In this document: piece after piece, positions 9,618 to 17,864 of the stretch
Position numbering within the stretch: the first letter of the stretch is position 1
How the letters are laid out: every line of letters starts with the position of its first letter
NCBI RefSeq assembly: GCF_049701175.1
Contig: NZ_JBNATW010000017.1
Location: 1-51,398, forward strand
From: Thermovenabulum sp049701175
GTDB lineage: Bacteria; Bacillota; Thermosediminibacteria; Thermosediminibacterales; Thermosediminibacteraceae
Reading direction: 5' to 3'
DNA: 51,398 nt
Notes under the pieces: generated by a model
The model's input: only the letters and a program-made list of their open reading frames with translations
Told to the model about the DNA's origin: nothing
Databases searched by the model: none
Translations under genes and position numbers: made by a program

Positions 9618-9893
9618 CTACCTCTTATCCTTCTTTTCCTCATCAAATAATCTTAAAAATTCTTCATATTCTGCTTTCAAAGTAAAATATTCATCAGCAA
9701 TTTGCAGTGCAGTCAAAACAGCTAAATCCACTCTCCCTAATTCGGGATGAAGTTTTGAAAGTAATCTGATTTTCTCGTCAACATAAGAGGCTACTTTTTT
9801 AATATATTCCTGAGAAGCTGAGCCTTTTAAAAAATAGTCTTCACCATTTATTCTTACCTTTACCCTATTATTGTTTTCAGGAAGTTTTCGCAT
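9618..9893 (-). CDS. zapA: ZapA-like cell division protein
   Basis: This 91-residue protein fits ZapA, which bundles FtsZ protofilaments at the division site. It has the typical start (VKVRINGEDYFLKG), then EYIKKVASYVDEKI, and a C-terminal coiled coil (TALQIADEYFTLKAEYEEF). It sits between pheT and the polX-like gene, the common position of zapA in Bacillota. The ATG at 9893 is 14 bases after the pheT stop, and GGAGGGGA lies just upstream. Length is normal for the family. Confidence 0.88.
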   Translation of the reverse strand: MRKLPENNNRVKVRINGEDYFLKGSASQEYIKKVASYVDEKIRLLSKLHPELGRVDLAVLTALQIADEYFTLKAEYEEFLRLFDEEKKDKR

Positions 9894-9907
9894 TATTTCC
9901 CCTCCGC

Positions 9908-12307
9908 TCAGCTTTCTCTCAACTTGCCGCCGAATCTTTCTTCAACAATACTTATTATCTTTTCCTGTAATTCATTTACTTCTTCATCCTTTAGAGTCCT
10001 TTCATAAGAGCGGAATGTCAGAGAAAAAGCTACACTCTTTTTCCCTGCAGGTATTTTTTCACCTTTATATATATCAAAAAGCTCTATCCTTTCCAGAAGA
10101 GGTCGGCTGACTTCCTTAATTGCTTCAATTACCTCTGCCACTGGTACATCATCGTCAAGTACAAAGGCTAAATCCCTTTCAGCAGGTGGGAATTTGGGCA
10201 AGGGAGTATATTGGATCACTTCATCAGATTTTTCTATTAAAAGGTCAAAATCAATTTCGGCAACATAAATCCTTTTTCCTTCCAAACAATAATTTTCCGC
10301 TACATCATGGTGTAGTTCTCCCACTACTCCAATTAAATCGTCATCAATATAGAAAGCGGCACTCCTTCCCGGATGCAAGGCATAATATTCCGTCTTTTTG
10401 AACTTTGCATCCTTTACCCTTAATGCAAAGAATACTGTCTCTAAAACTCTTTTGATTTCATAAAAGTCATAATCCTTTCCGTATAAACCCAAGGCAATCC
10501 TCGTTTTTTCGACAGGCAATTCTTTTAAAGGCAATGATTTGGGATGGTATGTTTTACCAATCTCAAAAACCTTTACCTCATCTATTTTTTGATTGATATT
10601 ATATTTCACTACATCAACAATGCCAGGAATTAGTGTTGTCCTTAAAACGCTCATTTCCTCTGATAAAGGATTAATTATTGATATCAATCTTTTATGTTCA
10701 TGTTCTTCAGGTGCTTTGACCATATCCATCATTTTGGGGTTTATTATGGAATAATTGTATACTTCTGAGAACCCATTGCATATAAGGATGTTCTCTATTT
10801 TTGATTTTAACCTATGAAACTTTTTTATTTTGCCAATCGTCGATATATTAGAAGGCAAACTCGAAGGGATATTGTCGTAGCCGTAAACCCTTGCTATCTC
10901 TTCAGCAATATCTGCTGTGCAAGTAATATCCTTTCTGTATGAAGGAGCTTCAACATATATTTCATCATTTTTTTCAACTTTAAAGTTAAGCTTTACTAAA
11001 ATTTCAATCATTTTTTCCAAAGGAATATTCGTACCTAACAATTTATTTATTTTATCGTAATCCAGTTTCAAACGCACCTTTTCCTGGGGATTTGGATAAA
11101 CATCTATATATCCTTTTGCAACCCTACCTATCCCTAATTTTTCAATCAACTCACAGGCCCTTTCTGAAGCTAACAGGGCAATTTCGGGGTCGAGCCCCTT
11201 TTCAAATCTCACAGAAGCTTCCGTCCTCAACCCTAATGTACGCCCTGTGCGTCTGATATTTGGACCGTAGAAAACAGCAGACTCCAATAAGACCGTTTTT
11301 GTATTTTCTTTAATCTCCGAATTTTCTCCACCCATAATGCCCGCAATAGCCAGCGGTCTTTCTTTATCAGCTATTACAAGTATTTCTTCATTTAATTCCC
11401 TCAATCTTCCATCAAGGGTTTTTATCGTTTCACCCTTTTGTGCCCTTCTTACAATAATTTCCCTACCCTTTATTTTTTCATAATCAAAGGCATGAAGGGG
11501 CTGTCCCAATTCCAGCATTACATAATTGGTAACATCCACTATATTGTTAATAGGCCTTACTCCGCAAGCTTGAAGCCTTCTTTGCAGCCATAAAGGCGAA
11601 GGCCCTACCTTAATATCTTCAATTATTCTTGCCACATATCGAAAACACAAATCCTTATCTTTTATATCAATTTTTATCTTTTTATGTATTTCTCCACTCC
11701 CCTCTTCTTTTAAACTTATTGAAGGATATTCCAATTTTTCATTGTAAACAGCTGCTATTTCCCTTGCAATACCTAAAATGCTAAAACAATCGGGCCTATT
11801 GGGGGTTAATTCAAATTCTATTACACTATCTTCTAAGGGAAAATATTCTTTAAAATCAGCTCCCACCGGAGCATCTTGAGGAAGTATAAGTAAACCCTCT
11901 CGCATTTCTTCCGGAAGTCCATGGTCGTCCATTCCCAATTCCGATGCTGAACAAAGCATTCCTTCTGATACCACACCATAAAATTCCATTTTCCCTATCT
12001 TCTTTCCATTAAAAAGCTCTGCTCCGGGGACAGCAACAACCACTTTGTCACCTTTTTTAATATTTTTTGCTGCAGTTATTATTGTTAATATCCTATCCTT
12101 AATATCTACCTTGGCAATCCGCAATCTGTCCGCTTCAGGATGGTTTGTTATCTCCAAGATTTGTCCTATAAAAACACCTTTAATCTCTTTACCGAGATGT
12201 TCCACCGATGCTGCATTGAATCCAACCATTGTAAGCTTTTTTGCTATAGACTCGGCATCATCTTTTATATTGATAAAATCTTTTGCCCAGTTCATTGAAA
12301 AGAGCAT
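9908..12307 (-). CDS. pheT: Phenylalanyl-tRNA synthetase beta subunit
   Basis: The beta subunit pairs with PheS in an alpha2-beta2 enzyme that charges tRNA-Phe. The 799 residues hold an N-terminal OB-fold tRNA-binding domain (HPEADRLRIAKVD near residue 58), the B3/B4 editing region, the B5 domain, a catalytic-like core and the C-terminal FDX-ACB domain (PPAERDLAFVLDDDVPVAEV). The ATG at 12307 has AAGGAGG about 8 bases upstream. The gap to pheS is 13 bases, so the pair is co-transcribed. Length and domains are normal. A tRNA-Phe gene is also in this window, at 22018-22093. Confidence 0.97.
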   Translation of the reverse strand: MLFSMNWAKDFINIKDDAESIAKKLTMVGFNAASVEHLGKEIKGVFIGQILEITNHPEADRLRIAKVDIKDRILTIITAAKNIKKGDKVVVAVPGAELFNGKKIGKMEFYGVVSEGMLCSASELGMDDHGLPEEMREGLLILPQDAPVGADFKEYFPLEDSVIEFELTPNRPDCFSILGIAREIAAVYNEKLEYPSISLKEEGSGEIHKKIKIDIKDKDLCFRYVARIIEDIKVGPSPLWLQRRLQACGVRPINNIVDVTNYVMLELGQPLHAFDYEKIKGREIIVRRAQKGETIKTLDGRLRELNEEILVIADKERPLAIAGIMGGENSEIKENTKTVLLESAVFYGPNIRRTGRTLGLRTEASVRFEKGLDPEIALLASERACELIEKLGIGRVAKGYIDVYPNPQEKVRLKLDYDKINKLLGTNIPLEKMIEILVKLNFKVEKNDEIYVEAPSYRKDITCTADIAEEIARVYGYDNIPSSLPSNISTIGKIKKFHRLKSKIENILICNGFSEVYNYSIINPKMMDMVKAPEEHEHKRLISIINPLSEEMSVLRTTLIPGIVDVVKYNINQKIDEVKVFEIGKTYHPKSLPLKELPVEKTRIALGLYGKDYDFYEIKRVLETVFFALRVKDAKFKKTEYYALHPGRSAAFYIDDDLIGVVGELHHDVAENYCLEGKRIYVAEIDFDLLIEKSDEVIQYTPLPKFPPAERDLAFVLDDDVPVAEVIEAIKEVSRPLLERIELFDIYKGEKIPAGKKSVAFSLTFRSYERTLKDEEVNELQEKIISIVEERFGGKLRES

Positions 12308-12320
12308 TTTTTTAACCTCC

Positions 12321-13337
12321 TTAAAATTGTGATAAAAACCTTAAATCATTCTCAAATAAAAGCCTCATGTCGTCGATATTGTATTTCAATAAAGCGATAC
12401 GCTCTAAGCCCATACCAAAAGCAAAACCTGAAAATTTTTCAGGATCATATCCTCCATTTTTTATGACATTAGGATGAACCATACCGCAACCTAATATCTC
12501 TATCCATCCCGTATACGAACACAAACGGCAGCCTTTTCCATTGCATGAGATGCAGGAAATATCCATTTCCGCACTGGGTTCTGTAAAAGGGAAAAAGCTT
12601 GGTCTAAACCTTGTTCTTCTTTCTTCACCAAAAATTGCTTTTGCAAAAGCTGTTAATGTGCCTTTTAAATCGGCCATAGTAATATCTTCGCCTATTACCA
12701 AGCCTTCCACCTGATGAAAAACAGGCGAATGGGTAGCATCTACAGCATCCGAACGGAATACCCTTCCCGGCACTATTACCTTAATTGGAGGTTTATTTCT
12801 TTCCATGGTCCTAATCTGCACTGGTGAAGTATGGGTCCTTAAAAGAATTTCATCGGTGATATAAAAGGTATCCTGTAAATCTCTTGCAGGATGATCCTTT
12901 GGTATGTTCAATGCTTCAAAGTTATAATAATCCCATTCCACTTCAGGCCCCTCTACAACCTCGTAACCAAGTCCGTAGAAAAAGTCTATTATATCATTTA
13001 ATACGATCGACAATGGATGCCTATGTCCTAATATTACTTTTGTAGGAACTGTTACATCAATTTTTTCTTTTTCTAACCTGTCCTTTTTAATCCTTTCCTT
13101 TATTTTTTCATTTTTTTCTTCAATGGCAAATTCTATTTCTTCTTTAATCTTGTTAGCAAGCTGTCCAAGAAAAGGCCTTTCTTCCTGAGGCAATTCTCCC
13201 ATTCTTCGAAGAATCGCTGTCAATTTCCCTTTTTTACCTAAAAATTTAGCCCTTAAATCGTTCAATTCAACAAGGTCATTTACTCTTTCCAATAATTCTG
13301 CCAATTCCGATTTTAATGCAATTAACTCTTCTTTCAC
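12321..13337 (-). CDS. pheS: Phenylalanyl-tRNA synthetase alpha subunit
   Basis: The catalytic alpha subunit has 338 residues. An N-terminal coiled coil for tRNA binding is followed by the class II core: GHRHPL, the motif 2 region VFRSDAVDATHSPVFHQVEG, and motif 3 GFAFGMGLERIALLKY. A FRPSFFPFTEPSAE block and a CISCNGKGC Cys pair are also present. The start is GTG with GGGAGG 8 bases upstream. The ribosome binding site follows directly after the T tract of a strong hairpin, leaving no room for a separate promoter. Expression must therefore depend on read-through of that hairpin. Confidence 0.97.
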   Translation of the reverse strand: MKEELIALKSELAELLERVNDLVELNDLRAKFLGKKGKLTAILRRMGELPQEERPFLGQLANKIKEEIEFAIEEKNEKIKERIKKDRLEKEKIDVTVPTKVILGHRHPLSIVLNDIIDFFYGLGYEVVEGPEVEWDYYNFEALNIPKDHPARDLQDTFYITDEILLRTHTSPVQIRTMERNKPPIKVIVPGRVFRSDAVDATHSPVFHQVEGLVIGEDITMADLKGTLTAFAKAIFGEERRTRFRPSFFPFTEPSAEMDISCISCNGKGCRLCSYTGWIEILGCGMVHPNVIKNGGYDPEKFSGFAFGMGLERIALLKYNIDDMRLLFENDLRFLSQF

Positions 13338-13358
13338 CTAAAATACCTCCCTTTTAGT

Positions 13359-13420
13359 AAAAAAGCTTTCGCCCCGTAAGGGACGAAAGCAAACTTACGC
13401 CTCAGTTATTTCGTCATCCC
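13359..13420 (-). promoter_or_regulatory. Terminator/antiterminator leader of pheST (attenuator)
   Basis: Reading the minus strand, GCTTTCGTCCC-TTAC-GGGGCGAAAGC followed by a T run (13390 to 13359) is a strong intrinsic terminator ending just before the pheS ribosome binding site. Upstream, GGGATGACGAAA (13420-13409) can pair with the 5' arm TTTCGTCCC, with a 3-base bulge. GCGTAAG (13400-13394) can pair with the loop sequence CTTACG. Either pairing would break the terminator. I found no T-box motif (AGGGTGG...CCGCG). The controlling signal is unknown; the structures are read by eye. Confidence 0.6.
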
Positions 13421-13432
13421 GGGGAAACTTAC

Positions 13433-13540
13433 TTATTTCAGCTTCCCATACTGTCCCAAGGCTAATTCTTTATATATGAGATAAGCCGTAATTGAACCTG
13501 TTATTTCAAATAATTTCCAGAAAAAATCGGCGGCGAGCAT
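13433..13540 (-). CDS. yqzL: YqzL-like small protein
   Basis: This 35-codon gene encodes MLAADFFWKLFEITGSITAY followed by LIYKEL. It matches the pattern I know for the YqzL-like family of Bacillota (F-W-K-x-F-x-x-T-G-S-I-x-A/S-Y-L), whose function is unknown. AAAGGG lies about 9 bases before the ATG. It is 50 bases after the methyltransferase gene and is followed by the pheST attenuator, so ribosomes translating it pass just upstream of the switch. Three Phe codons lie in its first 11, but they are too far from the hairpin for classical leader-peptide attenuation. Confidence 0.75.
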   Translation of the reverse strand: MLAADFFWKLFEITGSITAYLIYKELALGQYGKLK

Positions 13541-13590
13541 TTTCTCACGCCCTTTCCACTCATTTTCAATTATTATAGCACAGAAAAGGC

Positions 13591-14409
13591 CTATTTACAA
13601 GGCAATTGAATTATTCTTTGTCTCACCGCCTCAAAAACTATAACACTTGCAGCAACAGCTACATTTAAAGAATCCGTACGCTTGCTCATGGGAATCTTAA
13701 TAAGCTCATCAGAAATTTTTATTAATTCTTCAGAAATACCCTTTGATTCATTTCCCAAAACCAGAGCAAAAGGAATTGTCAAATCTAAATCATAATAATT
13801 TTTATTCGCCTTAACATCCGCAGTGTATAATTTAATACCTTTTTCTTTCAATTTTTTCAATGTATCTATAAAATCATCTACCTGGACTATTTTTACGTGA
13901 AATAAGGAACCCATTGTTGAACGAACAGTTTTGGGGTTATAAGGGTCCGCACAGCCTTTGCTCAAGATTACCCCTTGAGCTTCAGCGGCATCAGCGGTTC
14001 TTATTATTGTTCCAACATTTCCGGGGTCTCTTACCTCTTCCAACGCAATATACATGGGGTTTCCTTTTAATATTTCTTCTTTCACCAATTCCGAAAGATT
14101 ACTATCCCTTTTTTTTATAACTGCAATAATCCCCTGCGGGGTTTCTGTAGTGGATAATTTATCAAAATCAATGTCGCTTACCTTGTAAATAACAATACCT
14201 TTGCTTTTTATTTCATCCAAAAAAGAAGCATGCCTTATTATAAAGCTTTCGGCTACGGCAATCAATTCTATCTTATAATCAGAATTAACAGCTTCTTTTA
14301 CGCACTTTAAACCTTCTACAACAAATATGCCGTGCCTTTCACGATAGCTTTTCATATTTGATGCAGAGATTATCCTGTTTTTTTGCCCCTTGCTCAATAA
14401 TTCAAACAT
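13591..14409 (-). CDS. SpoU/TrmH family RNA 2'-O-methyltransferase (RlmB-like)
   Basis: This 272-residue SPOUT-class enzyme should methylate a ribose 2'-OH using S-adenosylmethionine. All three SpoU motifs are visible: NVGTIIRTADA (motif 1), ALVLGNESKGI (motif 2) and IPMSKRTDSLNVAVAASV (motif 3). The N-terminal region (FVVEGLKCVKEA) is the substrate-binding domain seen in 23S rRNA methyltransferases of this group. The ATG at 14409 has CGAGGGA upstream. It lies 21 bases after ktrA and upstream of the yqzL and phe genes, an arrangement common in Clostridia. The exact RNA position cannot be read from the sequence. Confidence 0.9.
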   Translation of the reverse strand: MFELLSKGQKNRIISASNMKSYRERHGIFVVEGLKCVKEAVNSDYKIELIAVAESFIIRHASFLDEIKSKGIVIYKVSDIDFDKLSTTETPQGIIAVIKKRDSNLSELVKEEILKGNPMYIALEEVRDPGNVGTIIRTADAAEAQGVILSKGCADPYNPKTVRSTMGSLFHVKIVQVDDFIDTLKKLKEKGIKLYTADVKANKNYYDLDLTIPFALVLGNESKGISEELIKISDELIKIPMSKRTDSLNVAVAASVIVFEAVRQRIIQLPCK

Positions 14410-14430
14410 AACATTCCCTCGGTATTATTT

Positions 14431-15081
14431 CTAAACAGCTTTTTCAATCTTTTCAATATCCTTATTTTTCCCAACGACGACTAAAATATCCTTTTCCAAT
14501 ATTACGTCATCAGCCCCCGGGGAAACAATGATATCATCATTCCTCTTTATAGCCATCACGTTTAATCCGTGTTTTATCCGCATTTCCAGCTGCCTTAAAG
14601 TCTTGTTGTACCATTCGGGCAACGCTTCAATTTCAACTATGGAAAAATCCGGTGAAAGCTCAATATAGTCTAAAATATTCGACGATACTAAGTTATGGGC
14701 AACCCGTATCCCCATATCCCTTTCAGGAAAAACTACCCTATCTGCGCCAATTTTGTAAAGAACTTTTCCGTGAAGCTCGTTGTTAGCTTTGGCAACCACA
14801 TATTTTAAACCTAAATCCTTCAGAATTAAAGTAACAAGTATGCTGGACTGTATATCATTGCCTATGCTAACTATCCCCACATCAAAATTTCTTATTCCCA
14901 ATGCTTTCATCGTGTTTTCATCTGTAGCATCAGCCTGAACTGCATGGGTAATGGAATCAGCCATCGACTGAACTATTTCCTCATTGCTGTCAATTCCCAA
15001 AACATCATAGCCCAACTTGTATAAAGTTTTAGCAACACTCGATCCAAAACGTCCCAATCCTATTACAACAAATTGCTTCAT
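14431..15081 (-). CDS. ktrA: KtrA/TrkA-type potassium channel regulatory subunit (RCK)
   Basis: This 216-residue protein is a cytosolic gating ring subunit for the potassium transporter encoded next to it. The N-terminal Rossmann-type RCK_N domain has the nucleotide-binding IGLGRFGSSVAKTL and an acidic residue at the end of the second strand (GIDSNEE). The C-terminal RCK_C domain spans about residues 135-216. The ATG at 15081 has GGGAGGA upstream, 30 bases after ktrB. ATP, ADP or NAD binding and control of K+ uptake follow from the family. Length is typical of KtrA and short of the double-domain TrkA. Confidence 0.93.
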   Translation of the reverse strand: MKQFVVIGLGRFGSSVAKTLYKLGYDVLGIDSNEEIVQSMADSITHAVQADATDENTMKALGIRNFDVGIVSIGNDIQSSILVTLILKDLGLKYVVAKANNELHGKVLYKIGADRVVFPERDMGIRVAHNLVSSNILDYIELSPDFSIVEIEALPEWYNKTLRQLEMRIKHGLNVMAIKRNDDIIVSPGADDVILEKDILVVVGKNKDIEKIEKAV

Positions 15082-15111
15082 ATTATATCCTCCCTAAAAT
15101 TTAAGCAAAGG

Positions 15112-16461
15112 TTAACCCACAAGTATTCGGTCTTCTGGGAATTTATATAAAACAGGTTTTTTCGAACTTGCCAAAGCCATTGCAATTGTCAGCGGGCCTA
15201 CCCTGCCGCAAAACATCAATATAATTATTAAAACTTTACCAATGTTAGAAAGTTTAGGAGTAAGTCCTAAAGAAAGCCCTACCGTGCCGAAAGCCGAAGT
15301 CGCTTCGTACATAATCGTAAGCAAATCCTGACCCTTTTCGGTGATGGTAAGTAAAAAGGTCACTGTTAAAACCAATAATAGAGATATTACTACAATAACA
15401 ATCGCTCTGTATACATTCTCGATAGGTATTCTTCTTGAATAAATTTCTACCTCTTCTTTGTTCATAACAACGGTGTATATTAAAAGTACCACAATAAAAA
15501 AGGTTGAAGTTTTTACTCCTCCTCCGGTTGAACCGGGAGATGCCCCTATGAACATCAAAAAAATGGTAAAGAGTTTTGCCGGTAAGGTCATGTCCGATAA
15601 ACTTATAGTATTAAAGCCAGCAGTCCTCGGTGTAACTGATTGAAAAGCTGCGGCCAAAAACTTTCCTGATAAAGAAAGAGGCCCCAATGTTTTTGGATTA
15701 GTATATTCTAATAGAAAAAATACTACAAAACCTGTTAAAAGAAGTATCGCAGTCATAGTTATGACAATTTTTGAATGGAGGCTCAATTTGTAGAAATTCC
15801 TTATAGTTAAAATTTCATGTATAACGCTAAATCCTAAGCCTCCAATTATTATAAGACACATTACAACAATATTAATCAGCGGATCCTCAACGAAAGGCGT
15901 AAAACTCCTAAAATTTCCTATTAAATCAAATCCCGCATTGTTAAAAGCCGAAACCGCATGAAATATTCCGTAATAAATACCTTTCAAAAATCCATAAATT
16001 TTAATGAATCTTAAAGATAACAAAGCAGCGCCACACAACTCAAAGAATACAGCGGTAATAATAACATATTTTGCAAGTTTTACAACACCTGAAATATGCA
16101 TTTGATTTAATGCTTCTTGAATCACAAGTCTTTCCCTTAATGTTATTTTTTTCCCAAGCAAGAAAAATATTAAAGTAGCCATTGTCATGAAACCAAGGCC
16201 ACCTGTTTGTATTAATAGCATTATTACTAACTGCCCAAATAAACTATAAGTCGTATAAGTGTCTACAACCACTAACCCAGTAACACATACTGCAGAGGTC
16301 GCAGTAAAAAGTGCATTTAAAAATCCTACACTTTTCCCGCTTTTTGTTGCAATAGGCAGTGAAAGTAAAATAGCACCTGTAAATATAACAGCTGCAAATC
16401 CTAAGACCAAGACTTGTGCAGGTTTTAATCTTACTTTTTGTGATAGTATTAAAATTTTCAA
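15112..16461 (-). CDS. ktrB: KtrB/TrkH-type potassium uptake transporter, membrane subunit
   Basis: This 449-residue membrane protein has about ten hydrophobic segments arranged as four channel-like repeats. The selectivity-filter Gly regions are visible as SAVCVTGL, SAFNNAGFDL, SVTPRTAGFN and SAFGTVGLSLG. It takes up K+, probably with Na+, in complex with the KtrA ring. The start codon is TTG, five bases after GGGAGG; there is no ATG at the expected place. It lies just after the rplT terminator and heads the long operon that continues through pheST and mutS2. No separate promoter is obvious, so read-through past 16481 may contribute. Confidence 0.94.
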   Translation of the reverse strand: MKILILSQKVRLKPAQVLVLGFAAVIFTGAILLSLPIATKSGKSVGFLNALFTATSAVCVTGLVVVDTYTTYSLFGQLVIMLLIQTGGLGFMTMATLIFFLLGKKITLRERLVIQEALNQMHISGVVKLAKYVIITAVFFELCGAALLSLRFIKIYGFLKGIYYGIFHAVSAFNNAGFDLIGNFRSFTPFVEDPLINIVVMCLIIIGGLGFSVIHEILTIRNFYKLSLHSKIVITMTAILLLTGFVVFFLLEYTNPKTLGPLSLSGKFLAAAFQSVTPRTAGFNTISLSDMTLPAKLFTIFLMFIGASPGSTGGGVKTSTFFIVVLLIYTVVMNKEEVEIYSRRIPIENVYRAIVIVVISLLLVLTVTFLLTITEKGQDLLTIMYEATSAFGTVGLSLGLTPKLSNIGKVLIIILMFCGRVGPLTIAMALASSKKPVLYKFPEDRILVG

Positions 16462-16480
16462 CCGCCTCCCGAAAAAGGAG

Positions 16481-16506
16481 AAAAAGCGACTTTAAAAGCC
16501 GCTTTT
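16481..16506 (-). terminator. Terminator after rplT
   Basis: On the minus strand AAAAGCGGCTTTTAAAGTCGCTTTTT forms a short stem (AAGCG with CGCTT plus one further pair) followed by Ts, immediately after the rplT stop. The stem is modest, so partial read-through into ktrB is likely. Confidence 0.6.
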
Positions 16507-16507
16507 C

Positions 16508-16864
16508 TTATTTTAGATTTTCTTTAGCTATTTCTACTAATTGAGTAAAACCCTTTTGATCATTAACAGCCATTTCTGCCAACATTTTTCTGTTTATTTG
16601 AATGCCTGCTTTTTTCAAACCATTTATAAATTTACTGTATGATAATCCATTTGTCCTTGCTGCTGCATTAATTCTTGTAATCCACAGTCTTCTAAAATCC
16701 CTTTTTCTTAGCTTCCTACCGATATAGGAATACATAAGGGATTTCATTACTGCTTGATTTGCTATTCTAAACCTCTTGCTTTTTGCTCCAAAATAGCCTT
16801 TTGCAAGTTTTAGTATCTTTTTATGTCTTCTCCTTGCCGTTACACCTTTTTTAACCCTTGGCAT
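16508..16864 (-). CDS. rplT: 50S ribosomal protein L20
   Basis: L20 has 118 residues here, the normal length. It opens with PRVKKGVTARRRHKK, followed by ILKLAKGYFGAKSKRF and the C-terminal domain. It is needed early in large-subunit assembly and in Bacillota represses its own operon by binding the infC leader. I chose the ATG at 16864, six bases after AGGTG, which gives the usual N-terminus. A GTG three codons earlier overlaps the ribosome binding site and is unlikely. It is the third gene of infC-rpmI-rplT. Confidence 0.98.
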   Translation of the reverse strand: MPRVKKGVTARRRHKKILKLAKGYFGAKSKRFRIANQAVMKSLMYSYIGRKLRKRDFRRLWITRINAAARTNGLSYSKFINGLKKAGIQINRKMLAEMAVNDQKGFTQLVEIAKENLK

Positions 16865-16889
16865 TTTTATCACCTCAATGAATTAAATT

Positions 16890-17087
16890 TTATTTATAGG
16901 GAATTAATTTCTTTATACGCTTATAATCAGCGCTGCTGACAAAAGTGGGTTTTCTTAAATTTCTCTTTCTCTTCTTTGATTTATGAGTAAGAAGGTGGCT
17001 CTTATAAGCTTTTGCTCTTTTTATCTTCCCTGTTTTTGTTAAACTAAACCTTTTTGCAGCACCCCTGTGGGTCTTTATTTTTGGCAT
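16890..17087 (-). CDS. rpmI: 50S ribosomal protein L35
   Basis: L35 has 65 residues and the standard sequence pattern: MPKIKTHRGAAKRFSLTKTG at the start and a very basic centre with HLLTHKSKKRKRNLRK. It is a structural protein of the large ribosomal subunit. The ATG has AAGGAGTG upstream. It lies six bases after infC and 25 before rplT, in the conserved infC-rpmI-rplT operon. Confidence 0.98.
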   Translation of the reverse strand: MPKIKTHRGAAKRFSLTKTGKIKRAKAYKSHLLTHKSKKRKRNLRKPTFVSSADYKRIKKLIPYK

Positions 17088-17093
17088 AGGTTT

Positions 17094-17627
17094 TCACTCC
17101 TTGCTCAAATTATTTTGCTTTGGTGCAAGCATCATAATCATATTCCTACCTTCTATAGTAGGAGGTTTTTCGACTTCACCTTTGTCTTTTACGCTTTCAG
17201 CAAACCGCTTTAAGACTTCTTCACCTAATTGGGAATGAGCTATTTCTCTTCCTCTAAATTTAATTGTGACCTTTACCTTATTGCCATCTTCTAAAAATCT
17301 AAGAGCACTTTTAACCCTTACCATAAAATCATGAGTCTCAATATTTGGGCTCATACGTATTTCTTTGATATTGATAACCTTCTGATTTTTTCTTGCCTCT
17401 TTTTCTTTTTTGCTCATTTCATATTTATATTTGCCGTAGTCCATTATTTTGCAGACTGGTGGTTTTGCATTTGCAGCAACTTTAACCAAATCCAATTGCT
17501 TTTCCTGCGCAAGTCGCAGTGCTTCCTTTAGCGGCATTATCCCCAATTGTTTCCCGTCAACATCGATAACCCTTACCTCTTTTGCTTTAATCTCGTGATT
17601 GACTTCTAAATCCTTTTCTTTTGTAAT
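17094..17627 (-). CDS. infC: Translation initiation factor IF-3, with AUU start codon
   Basis: IF-3 binds the 30S subunit and checks start-codon choice. The protein has about 177 residues: an N-terminal domain (LEVNHEIKAKEVRVIDVDG), the YGKYKYEMSKKEKEARK linker, and a C-terminal domain with KVTIKFRGREIAHSQLG. I chose the ATT at 17627: it is 8 bases after GGAGG and gives the usual N-terminus. A TTG at 17642 overlaps the Shine-Dalgarno sequence. A non-AUG AUU start is the known self-regulating feature of infC, since IF-3 discriminates against its own start. An L20-type leader lies upstream. Confidence 0.96.
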   Translation of the reverse strand: MTKEKDLEVNHEIKAKEVRVIDVDGKQLGIMPLKEALRLAQEKQLDLVKVAANAKPPVCKIMDYGKYKYEMSKKEKEARKNQKVINIKEIRMSPNIETHDFMVRVKSALRFLEDGNKVKVTIKFRGREIAHSQLGEEVLKRFAESVKDKGEVEKPPTIEGRNMIMMLAPKQNNLSKE

Positions 17628-17660
17628 ATTGTTCACCTCCAAAAAACAAAAATATTTAAC

Positions 17661-17826
17661 TATAAAAATTAAAGGACAGGATTAATCCACCTGTCCCTTG
17701 ACGCCTAAAAATACGAAAATTTATTAAATAAACTACGCGTCCTTAGGCACTTTTACCTTATTGGCTTTCGCCATAAGGTGAGAAGGTGGAATCCTTCTAC
17801 TTTGAACGCCTATAAACTACTCACGC
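17661..17826 (-). promoter_or_regulatory. L20-type autoregulatory leader of infC-rpmI-rplT
   Basis: The transcript between the promoter and infC holds three hairpins: GTAGAAGGATTCCACCTTCT, ACCTTATGGC...GCCAATAAGGT, and a terminator GGACAGG...CCTGTCC (17696-17674) followed by a T-rich run. This layout, ending in a terminator before infC, is that of the Bacillota L20 leader, where L20 binding promotes termination. Identification rests on position and architecture, not on a covariance search. Confidence 0.78.
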
Positions 17827-17831
17827 TAAAT

Positions 17832-17860
17832 AATATACCATTTCTATTTTTTCATGTCAA
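17832..17860 (-). promoter_or_regulatory. Sigma-A promoter of infC-rpmI-rplT
   Basis: On the minus strand TTGACA (17860-17855), a 17-base spacer and TATATT (17837-17832) form a near-consensus promoter, with TGG just before the -10. It starts only a few bases after the thrS stop codon, so the operon is transcribed independently of thrS. Confidence 0.85.
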
Positions 17861-17864
17861 TGTT

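Noticed and set aside
13433..13540. yqzL as a classical Phe leader peptide controlling pheST
   Set aside because: Its Phe codons lie about 100 bases or more from the terminator, and its sequence is that of a conserved protein family. Coupling remains possible but not by the standard mechanism.
13338..13590. T-box riboswitch upstream of pheS
   Set aside because: The AGGGTGG...CCGCG-type antiterminator core is absent, unlike the clear T-box upstream of thrS. Reported instead as an unclassified attenuator.
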